Shown piece by piece: positions 9,122 to 17,490 of a stretch of DNA of 64,000 bases (its first letter is position 1; each line of letters opens with the position of its first letter). The notes beneath the pieces are model-generated. The model ran no database searches. It saw nothing but the letters and a program-made list of their open reading frames with translations, and had not been told where the DNA came from. The stretch comes from Flaviramulus sp. BrNp1-15. Its GTDB lineage: Bacteria > Bacteroidota > Bacteroidia > Flavobacteriales > Flavobacteriaceae. Where the stretch lies: NCBI RefSeq assembly GCF_022259695.1, contig NZ_CP092099.1:666471-730470 (forward strand). Direction: 5' to 3'. A program made the translations under genes and the position numbers.

Positions 9122-10171
9122 TTAATTACTTTCTTTAATAAGATATACATACACTGGGAAATGGTCGCTAAAACCATTACTAAACCCACCATCAGACCAA
9201 CTTCTAAAAGGATAACCTTTATAAGCGCCTTGGTTTTGTATTAAATATTGTTTATTAAAAATGCCGGATTTGTAAAACCTGAAAGAGCTATAATCTTTTT
9301 CAAGTAATGGTTTTGTTACCATAATTTGATCAAATAAACTCCAAGAATCACGATAGGCTGTTGTACCTAATCCATTTCTATAAAGTTTTTCAAATGGGTT
9401 ATATATACCTTTTAAATCTACTTTTCTTTTGTCTTTTTTAGTTTTTAAAACCTTTTTAACGCTTGTATTATTCGGATTATCATTTAAATCGCCCATTATA
9501 AGAATTTTTGCATATGGGTCTATAACTTGTAAGGAATCTATTAAATGTTTATTCAATTTTGCCGCAGCTACACGTTTAGGCCTGCTTCTAGCTTCACCGC
9601 CTCGTCTAGAAGGCCAATGATTTACAATTAAATGAATTAAATCATTTTCAAGTTTTCCACTTACCAATAATTGATTTCTAGTGTAAATTCTTTTTTGATT
9701 TTGGTCATCATAAATTTTCAATTCATGAGAACTTGTGTTTATGGGTGTAAATATGTTTTTTTGATAAAGAAGAGCCACATCTATTCCTCTAGCATCAGGA
9801 GAATCGTAATGAATAATGCCATAATTTTTACTAATTAACAGTGAGTCATTCACAATATCTTCTAAAACTGTTTTATTTTCAATTTCACAAACTCCAATTA
9901 TAGCAGGAGAATTTTTGGTAACATCATTACCAATATCAGCAATAACACGAGCCATATTGTGTATTTTTTGTTTGTAAGCTTCACTATGGTTTGTTTTTAG
10001 CTCCATAATGGGACTAAATTCATCAAATTTATTGGGGTCGTTAATGGTGTCAAATAAATTTTCTAAATTGTAGAAAGCTATAGTATGAATCTTGAATTTT
10101 TTCTCTTGTGCGTTTACAGTCATAAATACACATATTATAAAAATAGAAATACTTAGTTTTAAAAGATTCAT
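9122..10171 (-). CDS. Secreted endonuclease/exonuclease/phosphatase family protein
   Basis: DNase I-fold hydrolase of 349 residues with a signal peptide (1-22, ending VNAQ), so it acts in the periplasm or outside. The metal and catalytic set is intact: N35 and N38 in YNLENLFD, E96 in GVCEIEN, DARGIDVALLY at 126-136, N184 and H185 in VNHWPSRR, D228 and N230 in GDLNDN, and D336 and H337 in SDHFPV. Family members cleave phosphodiesters or phosphomonoesters; DNA, RNA or lipid headgroups are all possible. The arrangement closely matches the second copy at 15163-16131. It is transcribed away from the second TonB receptor gene, with which it shares a promoter region. Confidence 0.92.
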   Translation of the reverse strand: MNLLKLSISIFIICVFMTVNAQEKKFKIHTIAFYNLENLFDTINDPNKFDEFSPIMELKTNHSEAYKQKIHNMARVIADIGNDVTKNSPAIIGVCEIENKTVLEDIVNDSLLISKNYGIIHYDSPDARGIDVALLYQKNIFTPINTSSHELKIYDDQNQKRIYTRNQLLVSGKLENDLIHLIVNHWPSRRGGEARSRPKRVAAAKLNKHLIDSLQVIDPYAKILIMGDLNDNPNNTSVKKVLKTKKDKRKVDLKGIYNPFEKLYRNGLGTTAYRDSWSLFDQIMVTKPLLEKDYSSFRFYKSGIFNKQYLIQNQGAYKGYPFRSWSDGGFSNGFSDHFPVYVYLIKESN

Positions 10172-10220
10172 AATTAATAAAAAATGATAAGCTTACGTAT
10201 AATAAGCGCAAAACTTAAGC

Positions 10221-10228
10221 CAAAGTTA
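10221..10228 (-). promoter_or_regulatory. -7 box for the secreted nuclease-fold gene
   Basis: On the minus strand this reads TAACTTTG, an exact TAnnTTTG match about 50 bases before the ATG at 10171. It lies back to back with the promoter of the TonB receptor gene. Confidence 0.5.
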
Positions 10229-10258
10229 TTGAAAATCAATTAAACTTTTATATTTTGG
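10229..10258 (+). promoter_or_regulatory. Putative promoter of the second TonB receptor
   Basis: TTG at 10229-10231 and TATTTTGG at 10251-10258 are separated by 19 bases, close to the Bacteroidota -33/-7 arrangement; the -7 box departs from TAnnTTTG at one position. The start codon is 52 bases further on. Confidence 0.4.
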
Positions 10259-10270
10259 TATTTAATTGAT
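10235..10270. promoter_or_regulatory. Inverted repeat flanking the -7 box of the second TonB receptor
   Basis: ATCAATTAAA (10235-10244) and TTTAATTGAT (10261-10270) are exact reverse complements with 16 bases between them, and the predicted -7 box lies in that spacer. The geometry would suit a dimeric repressor controlling the receptor and possibly the divergent nuclease gene. Confidence 0.45.
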
Positions 10271-10310
10271 ATTCAGTTGATTTTTTAATCACCTGAGTCT
10301 AAATTTAAGT

Positions 10311-13112
10311 ATGAAGAACTCCTCACTCTTTTTCTTATTCAGCATTTTTTCAATTGCACTATATTCACAACAAACCTTTGTTAAGGGGAGTGTTAAAGAT
10401 GCCACCTCTTTTGAACCAATTGAAGATGTTACTATTACCATTGAAGAAACTCAACAATATGTATTAACAGATGTTTTAGGCGAGTTTATTTTTACTGAAA
10501 ATGTCCCTTTAGGGGAACATATACTAAGAATTTCTAAATCGGGATACATTACAAAACGCTTTCCAATTATTATAAGTGAAGGAAAAACGGTAAACATTAC
10601 CGATATGACTTTAGAAAGAGATTTATCGAGTACTGCCGATTTGTTTACCATTACATTATCTGATGATGAATTGAATGACGATACCAGTGGAGCAGATAAT
10701 ATTTCAGGATTGTTGGCCTCATCTTTAGATATATTTCAACGTACAGCAGCTTTTGAATTTAGTTCTTCCTTTTTCAGAGTTCGTGGTTTAGATTCTAACA
10801 ATGGTACTATTTTAATTAATGGTATTGAAATGAATAAAGTTTACAATGGAAGACCACAATGGAGCAATTGGGGTGGTATAAACGATGTGCTTAGAAACCA
10901 AGAATTAACTTTAGGTTTAGCACCATCTAATTATACTTTTGGAGGTATTTTAGGCGCAACAAATATAAATGTAAGAGCCTCAAAAGCTAGAGAAGGTGGA
11001 CGCTTAACCTATTCTTCTTCAAATAGAAGTTATACCAATCGGGTTATGGCAACATACGCATCAGGATTATTAAAAAATAATTGGGCTTATGTGGTTTCAG
11101 TTGGCAGACGCTGGGGTAACGGAGGTTATCAAGACGCTACAAGTTATAATTCTAATTCGTTTTTCGCTTCCGCAGAAAAAGTTTTTAATAATTCACACAG
11201 TATAAATCTAACGGCAATTTATACGCCAAATAGAAGGGGAAAATCTTCTCCAAACACTCAAGAAGTTTACGATTTAAAAGACATAAAGTACAACGAATAC
11301 TGGGGTTGGCAAGATGGAGAAAAACGCAACTCTAGAATAAAGGAAGTTAGCGAACCCATTGTTATGTTAAATCATTACTGGAATATAAACAGTAAAACAT
11401 CATTAAATACGAATATAGCTTATCAATTCGGGAAACTGGGGAATAGCAGGTTAGATTATAATGGGACTGATTTGATTGATGGTTTTCCACAAGGTGGAGG
11501 TGCAAATCCAAGCCCAACCTATTACCAAAAATTACCAAGTTATTTTGAACGTAATTTCCCAAACGATTTGCAATTTGCGTATTCAGCTTTAAAAACATTT
11601 CAAAATGATGGCCAAATAGATTGGAATGCTATGTACACAGCAAACATTGCCAATGCAGAAAATGGAGGAAATGCCATTTACGCCTTATATGAAGATAGAG
11701 TAGATGACACCCAATTAACCCTAAATTCCATTTTAAATAAAGAAATTAATAATAATATTGTTCTTAATGCAGGTATTAATTATAAGAGCTTAAAATCAGA
11801 AAATTTTGCACAAACTTTAGATCTTTTAGGAGCAACAACCTATTTAGATATTGATGGTTTTGCCACCAATATTGATGAAGCTCAAAATGATTTACTAAAT
11901 ACAAATAGAGTAGTTACAGAAGGTGAAAAATTCAAGTATCATTACAATGTATTTGCTAACGAATTAAGTGTGTTTACTCAGGCACAATTCACTTATAATA
12001 AAGTAGATTTTTATGTTTCAGGGAATTTGAAGAATACACAATACCAAAGAGAAGGTATTTATCAAAATGGTGGGTTTCCAGATAATTCACTTGGGAAAGG
12101 TGATAAACTAAGTTTCACGGGCTTTGGTGGAAAAGCAGGATTAACATATAAATTAACAGGAAAGCACTTGTTTGGGTTAAATGCTGGTTATATTTCAAGA
12201 GCGCCTTTTATTCAAAACACATATTCAAATTCAAGAGAAAATCACAATACTGTTCCAAATATTTCCGAAGAAAAAATAACAACTTTAGATGTGAGTTATA
12301 TTTTTCGTTCCTCTATAATAAAAGCTAAACTAACAGGGTATTACAATAAAATTAGTGATGCCAGTGAGATATCGTTCTTTTTTGCAGATGGTATTGGTGG
12401 CGATAATACAGCTTTTGTACAAGAGATTTTACAGGGCATTGAAAAAAAACATATTGGTGGCGAATTAGGTGTTGAAGCTCAAGTTACACCAACTATAAAA
12501 TTAAAAGGTGTGGCAGCTGTTGGAGAGTTTACTTATGCTAATAACCCAAATTTATTTCTGTCTACAGAACCAGATGAGGAATCTGTAGCAGCCGGTTTTG
12601 AAAATGGTTTTAAAGATTTTGGCGTATCTAAATTAAAGAATTACAAATTAGCTTCAGGTCCACAAAACGCATATTCTGTTGGTTTTGAATATCGCGATCC
12701 CGATTTCTGGTGGTTTGGGGCAACTACAAATTTCTTTACAAATACTTATGTAGATGTGAGTCCGTTAACAAGATCCTCAAATTTTAATACAGATTTTGAC
12801 GGTAATGTATTTAATGATTATGATGAAGATTTAGCCAGAGCACTATTAAAACAAGAGCGTTTTAATGATTATATGGTTGTAAACTTAGTGGGAGGAAAAT
12901 CTTGGAAAATAGGAACGTATTATGTGGGACTTTTTGCTAGTGTAAACAATTTTTTGGATGAAACTTATAAATCAGGTGGTTTTGAACAAGGCAGAAATGC
13001 CAATTATAGAGAATTAAGAAACGATAAAGCATTAGAAACACCAGTATTTGGAGCTAAATATTGGTATGGTAGAGGTGCTACATATTTTTTAAATCTCAAT
13101 GTTAGATTCTAG
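10311..13112 (+). CDS. TonB-dependent outer-membrane receptor (module 2)
   Basis: Importer of 933 residues: signal peptide (1-20, ending LYSQ), a carboxypeptidase-regulatory-like domain (about 22-100), a plug (about 125-225) and an outer-membrane barrel ending FLNLNVRF. The plug loop with NGIEMN, NGRPQ and WSNWGGINDV parallels that of the receptor at 2640, so both belong to the same branch. There is no SusD gene; a DUF5689 lipoprotein follows across a REP-like hairpin. The divergent gene codes for a secreted nuclease-fold enzyme sharing the promoter region, suggesting co-regulation. The substrate is unknown; DNA- or phosphate-derived material is the contextual guess. Confidence 0.93.
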   Translation: MKNSSLFFLFSIFSIALYSQQTFVKGSVKDATSFEPIEDVTITIEETQQYVLTDVLGEFIFTENVPLGEHILRISKSGYITKRFPIIISEGKTVNITDMTLERDLSSTADLFTITLSDDELNDDTSGADNISGLLASSLDIFQRTAAFEFSSSFFRVRGLDSNNGTILINGIEMNKVYNGRPQWSNWGGINDVLRNQELTLGLAPSNYTFGGILGATNINVRASKAREGGRLTYSSSNRSYTNRVMATYASGLLKNNWAYVVSVGRRWGNGGYQDATSYNSNSFFASAEKVFNNSHSINLTAIYTPNRRGKSSPNTQEVYDLKDIKYNEYWGWQDGEKRNSRIKEVSEPIVMLNHYWNINSKTSLNTNIAYQFGKLGNSRLDYNGTDLIDGFPQGGGANPSPTYYQKLPSYFERNFPNDLQFAYSALKTFQNDGQIDWNAMYTANIANAENGGNAIYALYEDRVDDTQLTLNSILNKEINNNIVLNAGINYKSLKSENFAQTLDLLGATTYLDIDGFATNIDEAQNDLLNTNRVVTEGEKFKYHYNVFANELSVFTQAQFTYNKVDFYVSGNLKNTQYQREGIYQNGGFPDNSLGKGDKLSFTGFGGKAGLTYKLTGKHLFGLNAGYISRAPFIQNTYSNSRENHNTVPNISEEKITTLDVSYIFRSSIIKAKLTGYYNKISDASEISFFFADGIGGDNTAFVQEILQGIEKKHIGGELGVEAQVTPTIKLKGVAAVGEFTYANNPNLFLSTEPDEESVAAGFENGFKDFGVSKLKNYKLASGPQNAYSVGFEYRDPDFWWFGATTNFFTNTYVDVSPLTRSSNFNTDFDGNVFNDYDEDLARALLKQERFNDYMVVNLVGGKSWKIGTYYVGLFASVNNFLDETYKSGGFEQGRNANYRELRNDKALETPVFGAKYWYGRGATYFLNLNVRF

Positions 13113-13116
13113 AATT

Positions 13117-13166
13117 TGTCATTTCCGCGTATCGCACTGAGCTTGTCGAAGTGAAGGCGGAAATCT
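13117..13166. repeat. REP-like hairpin between TonB receptor and DUF5689 genes
   Basis: ATTTCCGC (13121-13128) pairs with GCGGAAAT (13157-13164), and CACT (13135-13138) with AGTG (13150-13153). The inner text CACTGAGCTTGTCGAAGTG resembles a GC-richer palindromic repeat that I remember as scattered through flavobacterial intergenic DNA. It stands out from the AT-rich surroundings and could act as an attenuator or mRNA-stabilising structure between the two genes. Confidence 0.6.
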
Positions 13167-13179
13167 AAAATAAAGCGTT

Positions 13180-14619
13180 ATGAAAGCAAATAAAATAAAA
13201 TCGGTTTTTGCATTTGCAATAGTGTTGTTTGTATTCTCTTGTGTAAAAGATGATGATTACAGCATACCAGATATTTCAATAAGTGAACCCACTATTCCGC
13301 AAGAGCAAATCACTACATTTAATGCTATAAAGTCTTTATATGAACAGGCTGTAAATGATGGTAAAACTACGGCAACTATTGCTGATGACATTGATTTGTA
13401 CATTGAAGGTTATGTGATTTCTTCAGATAAATCGGGTAACTTTTTTGAAGAATTAATCATTCAAAATAAAACGGATGACAGTAACCCCGATAGCGATCCA
13501 AGACTGGGGTTTAAAATCGATATTAACGTTAGCAATTTATCAGACACCTATCAATTTGGCCAAAAAGTATATGTGAAAATGACAGGTTTAGCCATTGGTG
13601 AAAGCAATGGTGTGATAACCATTGGCAAAGGTGATGCTGTAACGGTAAAACAAATTCAGGCTGCAGAATATCAAAATATCATTTTAAGAAGTAGTGAAAT
13701 AGCAGATATAACCCCAAAAATAGGCGATTTATCAATATTAAATGAGCGTGATGAAAACACCTTAATTCAGTTAAATAACATACAATTAAATAGGTTTGAA
13801 TTGGGAGCCACTTTTGCAAGTGAGGCTATAGATGAGTTTGATGGATTACGCACCTTAGAAAGTTGCGATTCGGGCATTTCCATGATTTTACAAACCAGCA
13901 CATTTGCCGATTTTAAATCGTTAATAATTCCACAAGGTAGCGGAAGCGTAACAGGCGTTTTTAGTAGAGATTTTGGAGATGATTTTAACGTGTTAATCAT
14001 CAATAGTTCTGCTGATATTAACTTTGAAAATGAAGAGCGTTGCGACCCCATAGAATTAACCTGTGGATTAGCCAATACTGTAGGGACAGGAAACTTACTT
14101 TATGAAGATTTTGAGCCACAACGAAATAACAGGCCCATAGAAATTGAAGGTTGGACAAACTATATTGAAGCAGGCACTGAAGCTTGGGAAGGTTATTCAT
14201 CAACATCTTCAAATGCTTCGTTAGGGCGTTCGGCAAGATTTCAACCAGCCAGTTCTGGCGATGATAGTAATATTGGGTGGTTAATAACACCTGCTATTAA
14301 TTTAGATGTTCAAGAAGGCGAAACATTGCGTTTTAAAACTTCTAATAGTCTTGCTGATAGTAGTTTTATGGAAGTACTATATTCCTTAGATTGGGATGGC
14401 GATGAAGCGACCATTACATCTTCAACATGGGGTGTTTTATCTGCAGCTTATGTTGTAAAAGACACCGATTCGTTTGCGCCTTGGTTTAACTCCGGAAGTG
14501 TAGATTTATCTTGTGTTTCAGGAACAATGTACATTGCATTCAAATATACAGGAAGCGGACACGATACTTTTGATGGTGTTTATGAACTTGATGAAATTAG
14601 TATTGATTATGTGCCGTAG
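13180..14619 (+). CDS. DUF5689 domain lipoprotein with choice-of-anchor J-like C-terminus
   Basis: Exported lipoprotein of 479 residues with lipobox VFSC (Cys near 21). Residues about 45-280 look like DUF5689, an OB-fold-like domain: a VISSDKSGNFFEELIIQN block, then FGQKVYVKMTGLAIG and a repeat of similar strands near 235-270. The C-terminal 190 residues (LLYEDFE, GWTNYIEAG, WLITPAINL, SYMxVxYSxDWDG-like) fit a DUF5017 or choice-of-anchor J jelly roll. OB folds often bind nucleic acids or sugars. Placed after a TonB receptor without SusD, it probably serves as the surface binding partner, as the repeat lipoprotein does in module 1. Function is inferred from context. Confidence 0.8.
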   Translation: MKANKIKSVFAFAIVLFVFSCVKDDDYSIPDISISEPTIPQEQITTFNAIKSLYEQAVNDGKTTATIADDIDLYIEGYVISSDKSGNFFEELIIQNKTDDSNPDSDPRLGFKIDINVSNLSDTYQFGQKVYVKMTGLAIGESNGVITIGKGDAVTVKQIQAAEYQNIILRSSEIADITPKIGDLSILNERDENTLIQLNNIQLNRFELGATFASEAIDEFDGLRTLESCDSGISMILQTSTFADFKSLIIPQGSGSVTGVFSRDFGDDFNVLIINSSADINFENEERCDPIELTCGLANTVGTGNLLYEDFEPQRNNRPIEIEGWTNYIEAGTEAWEGYSSTSSNASLGRSARFQPASSGDDSNIGWLITPAINLDVQEGETLRFKTSNSLADSSFMEVLYSLDWDGDEATITSSTWGVLSAAYVVKDTDSFAPWFNSGSVDLSCVSGTMYIAFKYTGSGHDTFDGVYELDEISIDYVP

Positions 14620-14637
14620 TAAACCTAAATTAGCCAA

Positions 14638-15015
14638 ATGACTACATTTGACATTTTGTTTTTTCATTTTTTTCATCATTACAAAACTAAAAAAAGTAAG
14701 AAAGCCAATAGTATCGCTACATTTTACGTTACATTCTTACAATGTAGTTTAATATTGCTTTTAGGTGTGTTTTTTGCAAAGTTTTTTAGGCAAATGCACA
14801 TGGATACTATGTCGGCAGACAAAGCTTGGACATTATTCGTTTTAGTAGCAATTTTTATTTACTTTAAAAACTGGATGCAATACGGTGGTAGAAAACGAAA
14901 AGTTTTAAACGCCAAAATGATTAGAAATAAAAAACTGACTTATAATATTTGGTTGCTTTGGTTATTGCCATTGGCTATTTTAGGATTGACTTATATTCTG
15001 TTTCAAGCTGCTTAA
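14638..15015 (+). CDS. Small membrane protein of unknown function
   Basis: 125 residues with a short soluble N-terminus and three hydrophobic helices (about 28-48, 64-77 and 101-122), joined by basic loops (KNWMQYGGRKRKVLNAK). No family recognised. It begins 18 bases after the DUF5689 lipoprotein and probably belongs to the same transcript. The position matches the small membrane protein in module 1 only loosely, and the two are not obviously homologous. Confidence 0.7.
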   Translation: MTTFDILFFHFFHHYKTKKSKKANSIATFYVTFLQCSLILLLGVFFAKFFRQMHMDTMSADKAWTLFVLVAIFIYFKNWMQYGGRKRKVLNAKMIRNKKLTYNIWLLWLLPLAILGLTYILFQAA

Positions 15016-15035
15016 TTTCAAATTAAATACTGCTC

Positions 15036-15137
15036 ATCATTGCGAAGCACCAAGCAATCTCATGAATTTAATCTTTAAAATTTTAAAATTTCAGTATTTA
15101 CTTTTTCTTTAATTAAGATGTAGATTGCTAAAGTTGT
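15036..15137. repeat. Degenerate palindromic intergenic repeat
   Basis: The text TCATTGCGAAGCACCAAGCA continues into AATCTCATGA, resembling the common intergenic palindrome with a TCATTGCGAGG...AAGCAATCTCA core. AGCAATCT (15053-15060) pairs exactly with AGATTGCT (15122-15129). The outer arms have decayed. It fills the space between convergent gene ends and may act as a bidirectional end signal. Confidence 0.5.
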
Positions 15138-15162
15138 ACCAACTCATCAATAACAAGAAAAG

Positions 15163-16131
15163 TTACTTCTTAAAAACTGCATATACCGGAAAATGGTCGC
15201 TGTAGCCACCTTTATATTTTTTACCAACATAGGTTCTAAAAGGAGTGCCTTTATATCTACCATTAAATAGTTTCAAGAAATCTTCGTCAAAAATATTAGC
15301 AGAACTGTATTCAAATAAATGATTTGAGGTTTTAAAAAAATTAGAAGAAATTATTATTTGATCAAATAAATTCCACTGTCGCCTATGGTTGCTAGTTCCT
15401 CTATTATAAGAACGTAAAGTTTCCATGGGATTAAATAAATTGTAATTTTCAACTAAACGTTTAATACTGTTGCTATGTGGATCGTCATTAAAATCACCAA
15501 CAATAATAATTTTAGAGTCTTTATTTTCTAAGCGTAAAGAAGAAATAATCTCACCAACTTTATTGGAAGAAGCAATACGTTTGTGCTCGGTTTCTTTTTC
15601 ACCTTCACGTCTTGAAGACCAGTGGTTAACAATAATGTTTACTTTTTCACCATCAAGCAAACCAGAAACCAATAGAATATCTCTTGTATAATCTGGGAAT
15701 CCATCATCGTCAAACAATTCAATGGTAAAGGTTTCAGAATTTAAAACCTCAAATGCAGAGGTGTCATATAATAAGGCAACATCAATCCCACGTTCGTCTA
15801 AAGAGTCATAATGCACGTAGTCATAATTACAATCTTCTAAATGTTTAGAAGCTATTAAATCTTCAATAACTTTAGCGTTCTCAACCTCCGCTAAACCAAC
15901 AATACTAGGGTGTTTTCCAGTTTCTAGTTTTCCAATATTAGAAATTGCAAAGCCTAATTTCCGTAATTTATTTTGATAGCGTTTTGGTGTCCATTTTTTA
16001 ACGGCTTTGGGTAAAAAATCATCATCGTTTGTATGTTTGTCATCAATTAAATCAAATAGATTTTCAAGATTGTAAAAAGCAACGGTTTGCATATCGTCAC
16101 GAACCGGAATATCATCAAAAGTGTTTGTCAT
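15163..16131 (-). CDS. Endonuclease/exonuclease/phosphatase family protein, no signal peptide
   Basis: DNase I-fold hydrolase of 322 residues, a paralogue of the protein at 9122-10171. The catalytic set is complete: N21 and N24 in YNLENLFD, E82 in GLAEVEN, DERGIDVALLY, N169 and H170 in VNHWSSRREGE, D213 and N215 in GDFNDD, and D312 and H313 in SDHFPV. Unlike its paralogue it lacks a signal peptide; even starting at M14, immediately before the domain, gives no leader. A -7 box only four bases upstream of the ATG at 16131 makes either a leaderless message or the M14 start (16092) possible. If cytoplasmic, it could finish degrading imported fragments, but this is speculation. Confidence 0.9.
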   Translation of the reverse strand: MTNTFDDIPVRDDMQTVAFYNLENLFDLIDDKHTNDDDFLPKAVKKWTPKRYQNKLRKLGFAISNIGKLETGKHPSIVGLAEVENAKVIEDLIASKHLEDCNYDYVHYDSLDERGIDVALLYDTSAFEVLNSETFTIELFDDDGFPDYTRDILLVSGLLDGEKVNIIVNHWSSRREGEKETEHKRIASSNKVGEIISSLRLENKDSKIIIVGDFNDDPHSNSIKRLVENYNLFNPMETLRSYNRGTSNHRRQWNLFDQIIISSNFFKTSNHLFEYSSANIFDEDFLKLFNGRYKGTPFRTYVGKKYKGGYSDHFPVYAVFKK

Positions 16132-16135
16132 AAAT

Positions 16136-16143
16136 CAAAAATA
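16136..16143 (-). promoter_or_regulatory. -7 box abutting the nuclease-fold start codon
   Basis: Minus-strand TATTTTTG matches TAnnTTTG and is followed by ATTT and then the ATG. Transcription starting about six bases downstream would leave no leader, so the transcript is leaderless or translation begins at the internal ATG at 16092. Confidence 0.5.
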
Positions 16144-16181
16144 GGCTTAAAAATATAAAAATTAAAATGCTTGTAATTATG

Positions 16182-16189
16182 TAACTTTG
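16182..16189 (+). promoter_or_regulatory. -7 box for hflX
   Basis: TAACTTTG is an exact TAnnTTTG match 17 bases before the hflX ATG. No clear -33 element. Confidence 0.5.
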
Positions 16190-16206
16190 CATATTCAATT
16201 ATTTTT

Positions 16207-17433
16207 ATGATAGAGAAGAAAGATATAGCATTAGAACGCTGCGTTTTAATAGGTATTATAACAAAAGATCAAGACGAAGAAAAATCTAAAGAATATTTAG
16301 ATGAGTTGGAGTTTTTAACTTTTACTGCTGGAGGTTATGCTATTAAGCGTTTTACTCAAAAAATGGATATGCCAAATCCTAAAACTTTTATAGGAACAGG
16401 TAAGATGGAAGAAGTACGCCAATTTATTGAGGATAACGATATTGGTACTGCAATTTTTGATGACGAATTATCTGCAGCTCAAGAACGAAATATTAGTAAA
16501 ATTCTTAATGTTAAGGTTTTAGATAGAACCAATTTAATACTTGATATTTTTGCACAACGCGCACAAACCAGTTACGCCAGAACCCAAGTAGAATTGGCAC
16601 AATGTGAATATTTACTGCCTAGGTTAAGAGGTATGTGGACACACCTTGAACGTCAAAAAGGGGGTATTGGAATGCGCGGACCTGGTGAGACCGAAATTGA
16701 AACAGATAGACGTATTGTACGTGATAAAATATCACTTTTAAAAGAGCGTATAAAAACCATTGACAAACAAATGGCGGTGCAACGTGGTAACCGTGGTAAA
16801 ATGGTTCGTGTTGCTTTGGTTGGGTATACCAATGTTGGTAAATCTACACTCATGAATGTAATTAGCAAAAGTGAAGTATTTGCTGAAAATAAGCTATTTG
16901 CAACTCTCGATACCACTGTTAGAAAAGTAGTAATTCAAAATTTACCATTTTTATTAAGTGATACCGTAGGATTTATTAGAAAACTACCTACACAGTTAGT
17001 AGATAGTTTTAAAAGTACACTAGATGAGGTTAGAGAAGCCGATTTATTGCTTCACGTGGTTGATATTTCACATCCTAATTTTGAAGAGCACATAGCTTCT
17101 GTCGAGAAAATTTTAGGTGAAATAAAAAGCGGTGATAAACCAACGATTATGGTGTTTAATAAAATTGATGCTTATCAACCAGAATCGATTGATAAAGACG
17201 ATCTTGAAACAGAACGCACAGAAAGACATTACACTTTAGAGGAATGGAAAAAAACTTGGATGAATAAAGTAGGAGATAATGCTTTATTTATTTCAGCTTT
17301 AAACAAACAAAATTTAGAAGATTTTAAAAAGCGTGTTTATGATGAGGTAAGAGAGATTCATATTACTCGTTTCCCATATAATCATTTTCTGTATCCAGAT
17401 TATAATTATGAAAACTTAGGAGAGGAGGAATAG
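16207..17433 (+). CDS. hflX: GTPase HflX
   Basis: Ribosome-associated GTPase of 408 residues that splits stalled or stressed 70S ribosomes. The N-terminal nucleotide-binding-like domain (about 1-125) and the coiled linker RLRGMWTHLERQKGGIG with GMRGPGETEIETDRR (about 135-165) are typical. The G domain shows G1 GYTNVGKST (about 207-215), G3 DTVGFIRKLP (about 254-263) and G4 NKID (about 318). Single gene with its own promoter; the terminator downstream is shared with the convergent DUF3078 gene. Confidence 0.96.
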   Translation: MIEKKDIALERCVLIGIITKDQDEEKSKEYLDELEFLTFTAGGYAIKRFTQKMDMPNPKTFIGTGKMEEVRQFIEDNDIGTAIFDDELSAAQERNISKILNVKVLDRTNLILDIFAQRAQTSYARTQVELAQCEYLLPRLRGMWTHLERQKGGIGMRGPGETEIETDRRIVRDKISLLKERIKTIDKQMAVQRGNRGKMVRVALVGYTNVGKSTLMNVISKSEVFAENKLFATLDTTVRKVVIQNLPFLLSDTVGFIRKLPTQLVDSFKSTLDEVREADLLLHVVDISHPNFEEHIASVEKILGEIKSGDKPTIMVFNKIDAYQPESIDKDDLETERTERHYTLEEWKKTWMNKVGDNALFISALNKQNLEDFKKRVYDEVREIHITRFPYNHFLYPDYNYENLGEEE

Positions 17434-17440
17434 GTAATAA

Positions 17441-17472
17441 AAAAAGCGCTTCTTTTAGAAGCGCTTTTTTTA
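17441..17472. terminator. Bidirectional terminator between hflX and the DUF3078 gene
   Basis: AAAAAGCGCTTCT pairs with AGAAGCGCTTTTT around a three-base loop. The A-run on one side and the T-run on the other let it work for both convergent genes. Confidence 0.92.
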
Positions 17473-17490
17473 TGTATTATGAGTAATAAA

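Noticed and set aside
13767-14075. 102-residue frame antisense to the DUF5689 gene
   Set aside because: Shadow of a coding gene; no promoter or family evidence.
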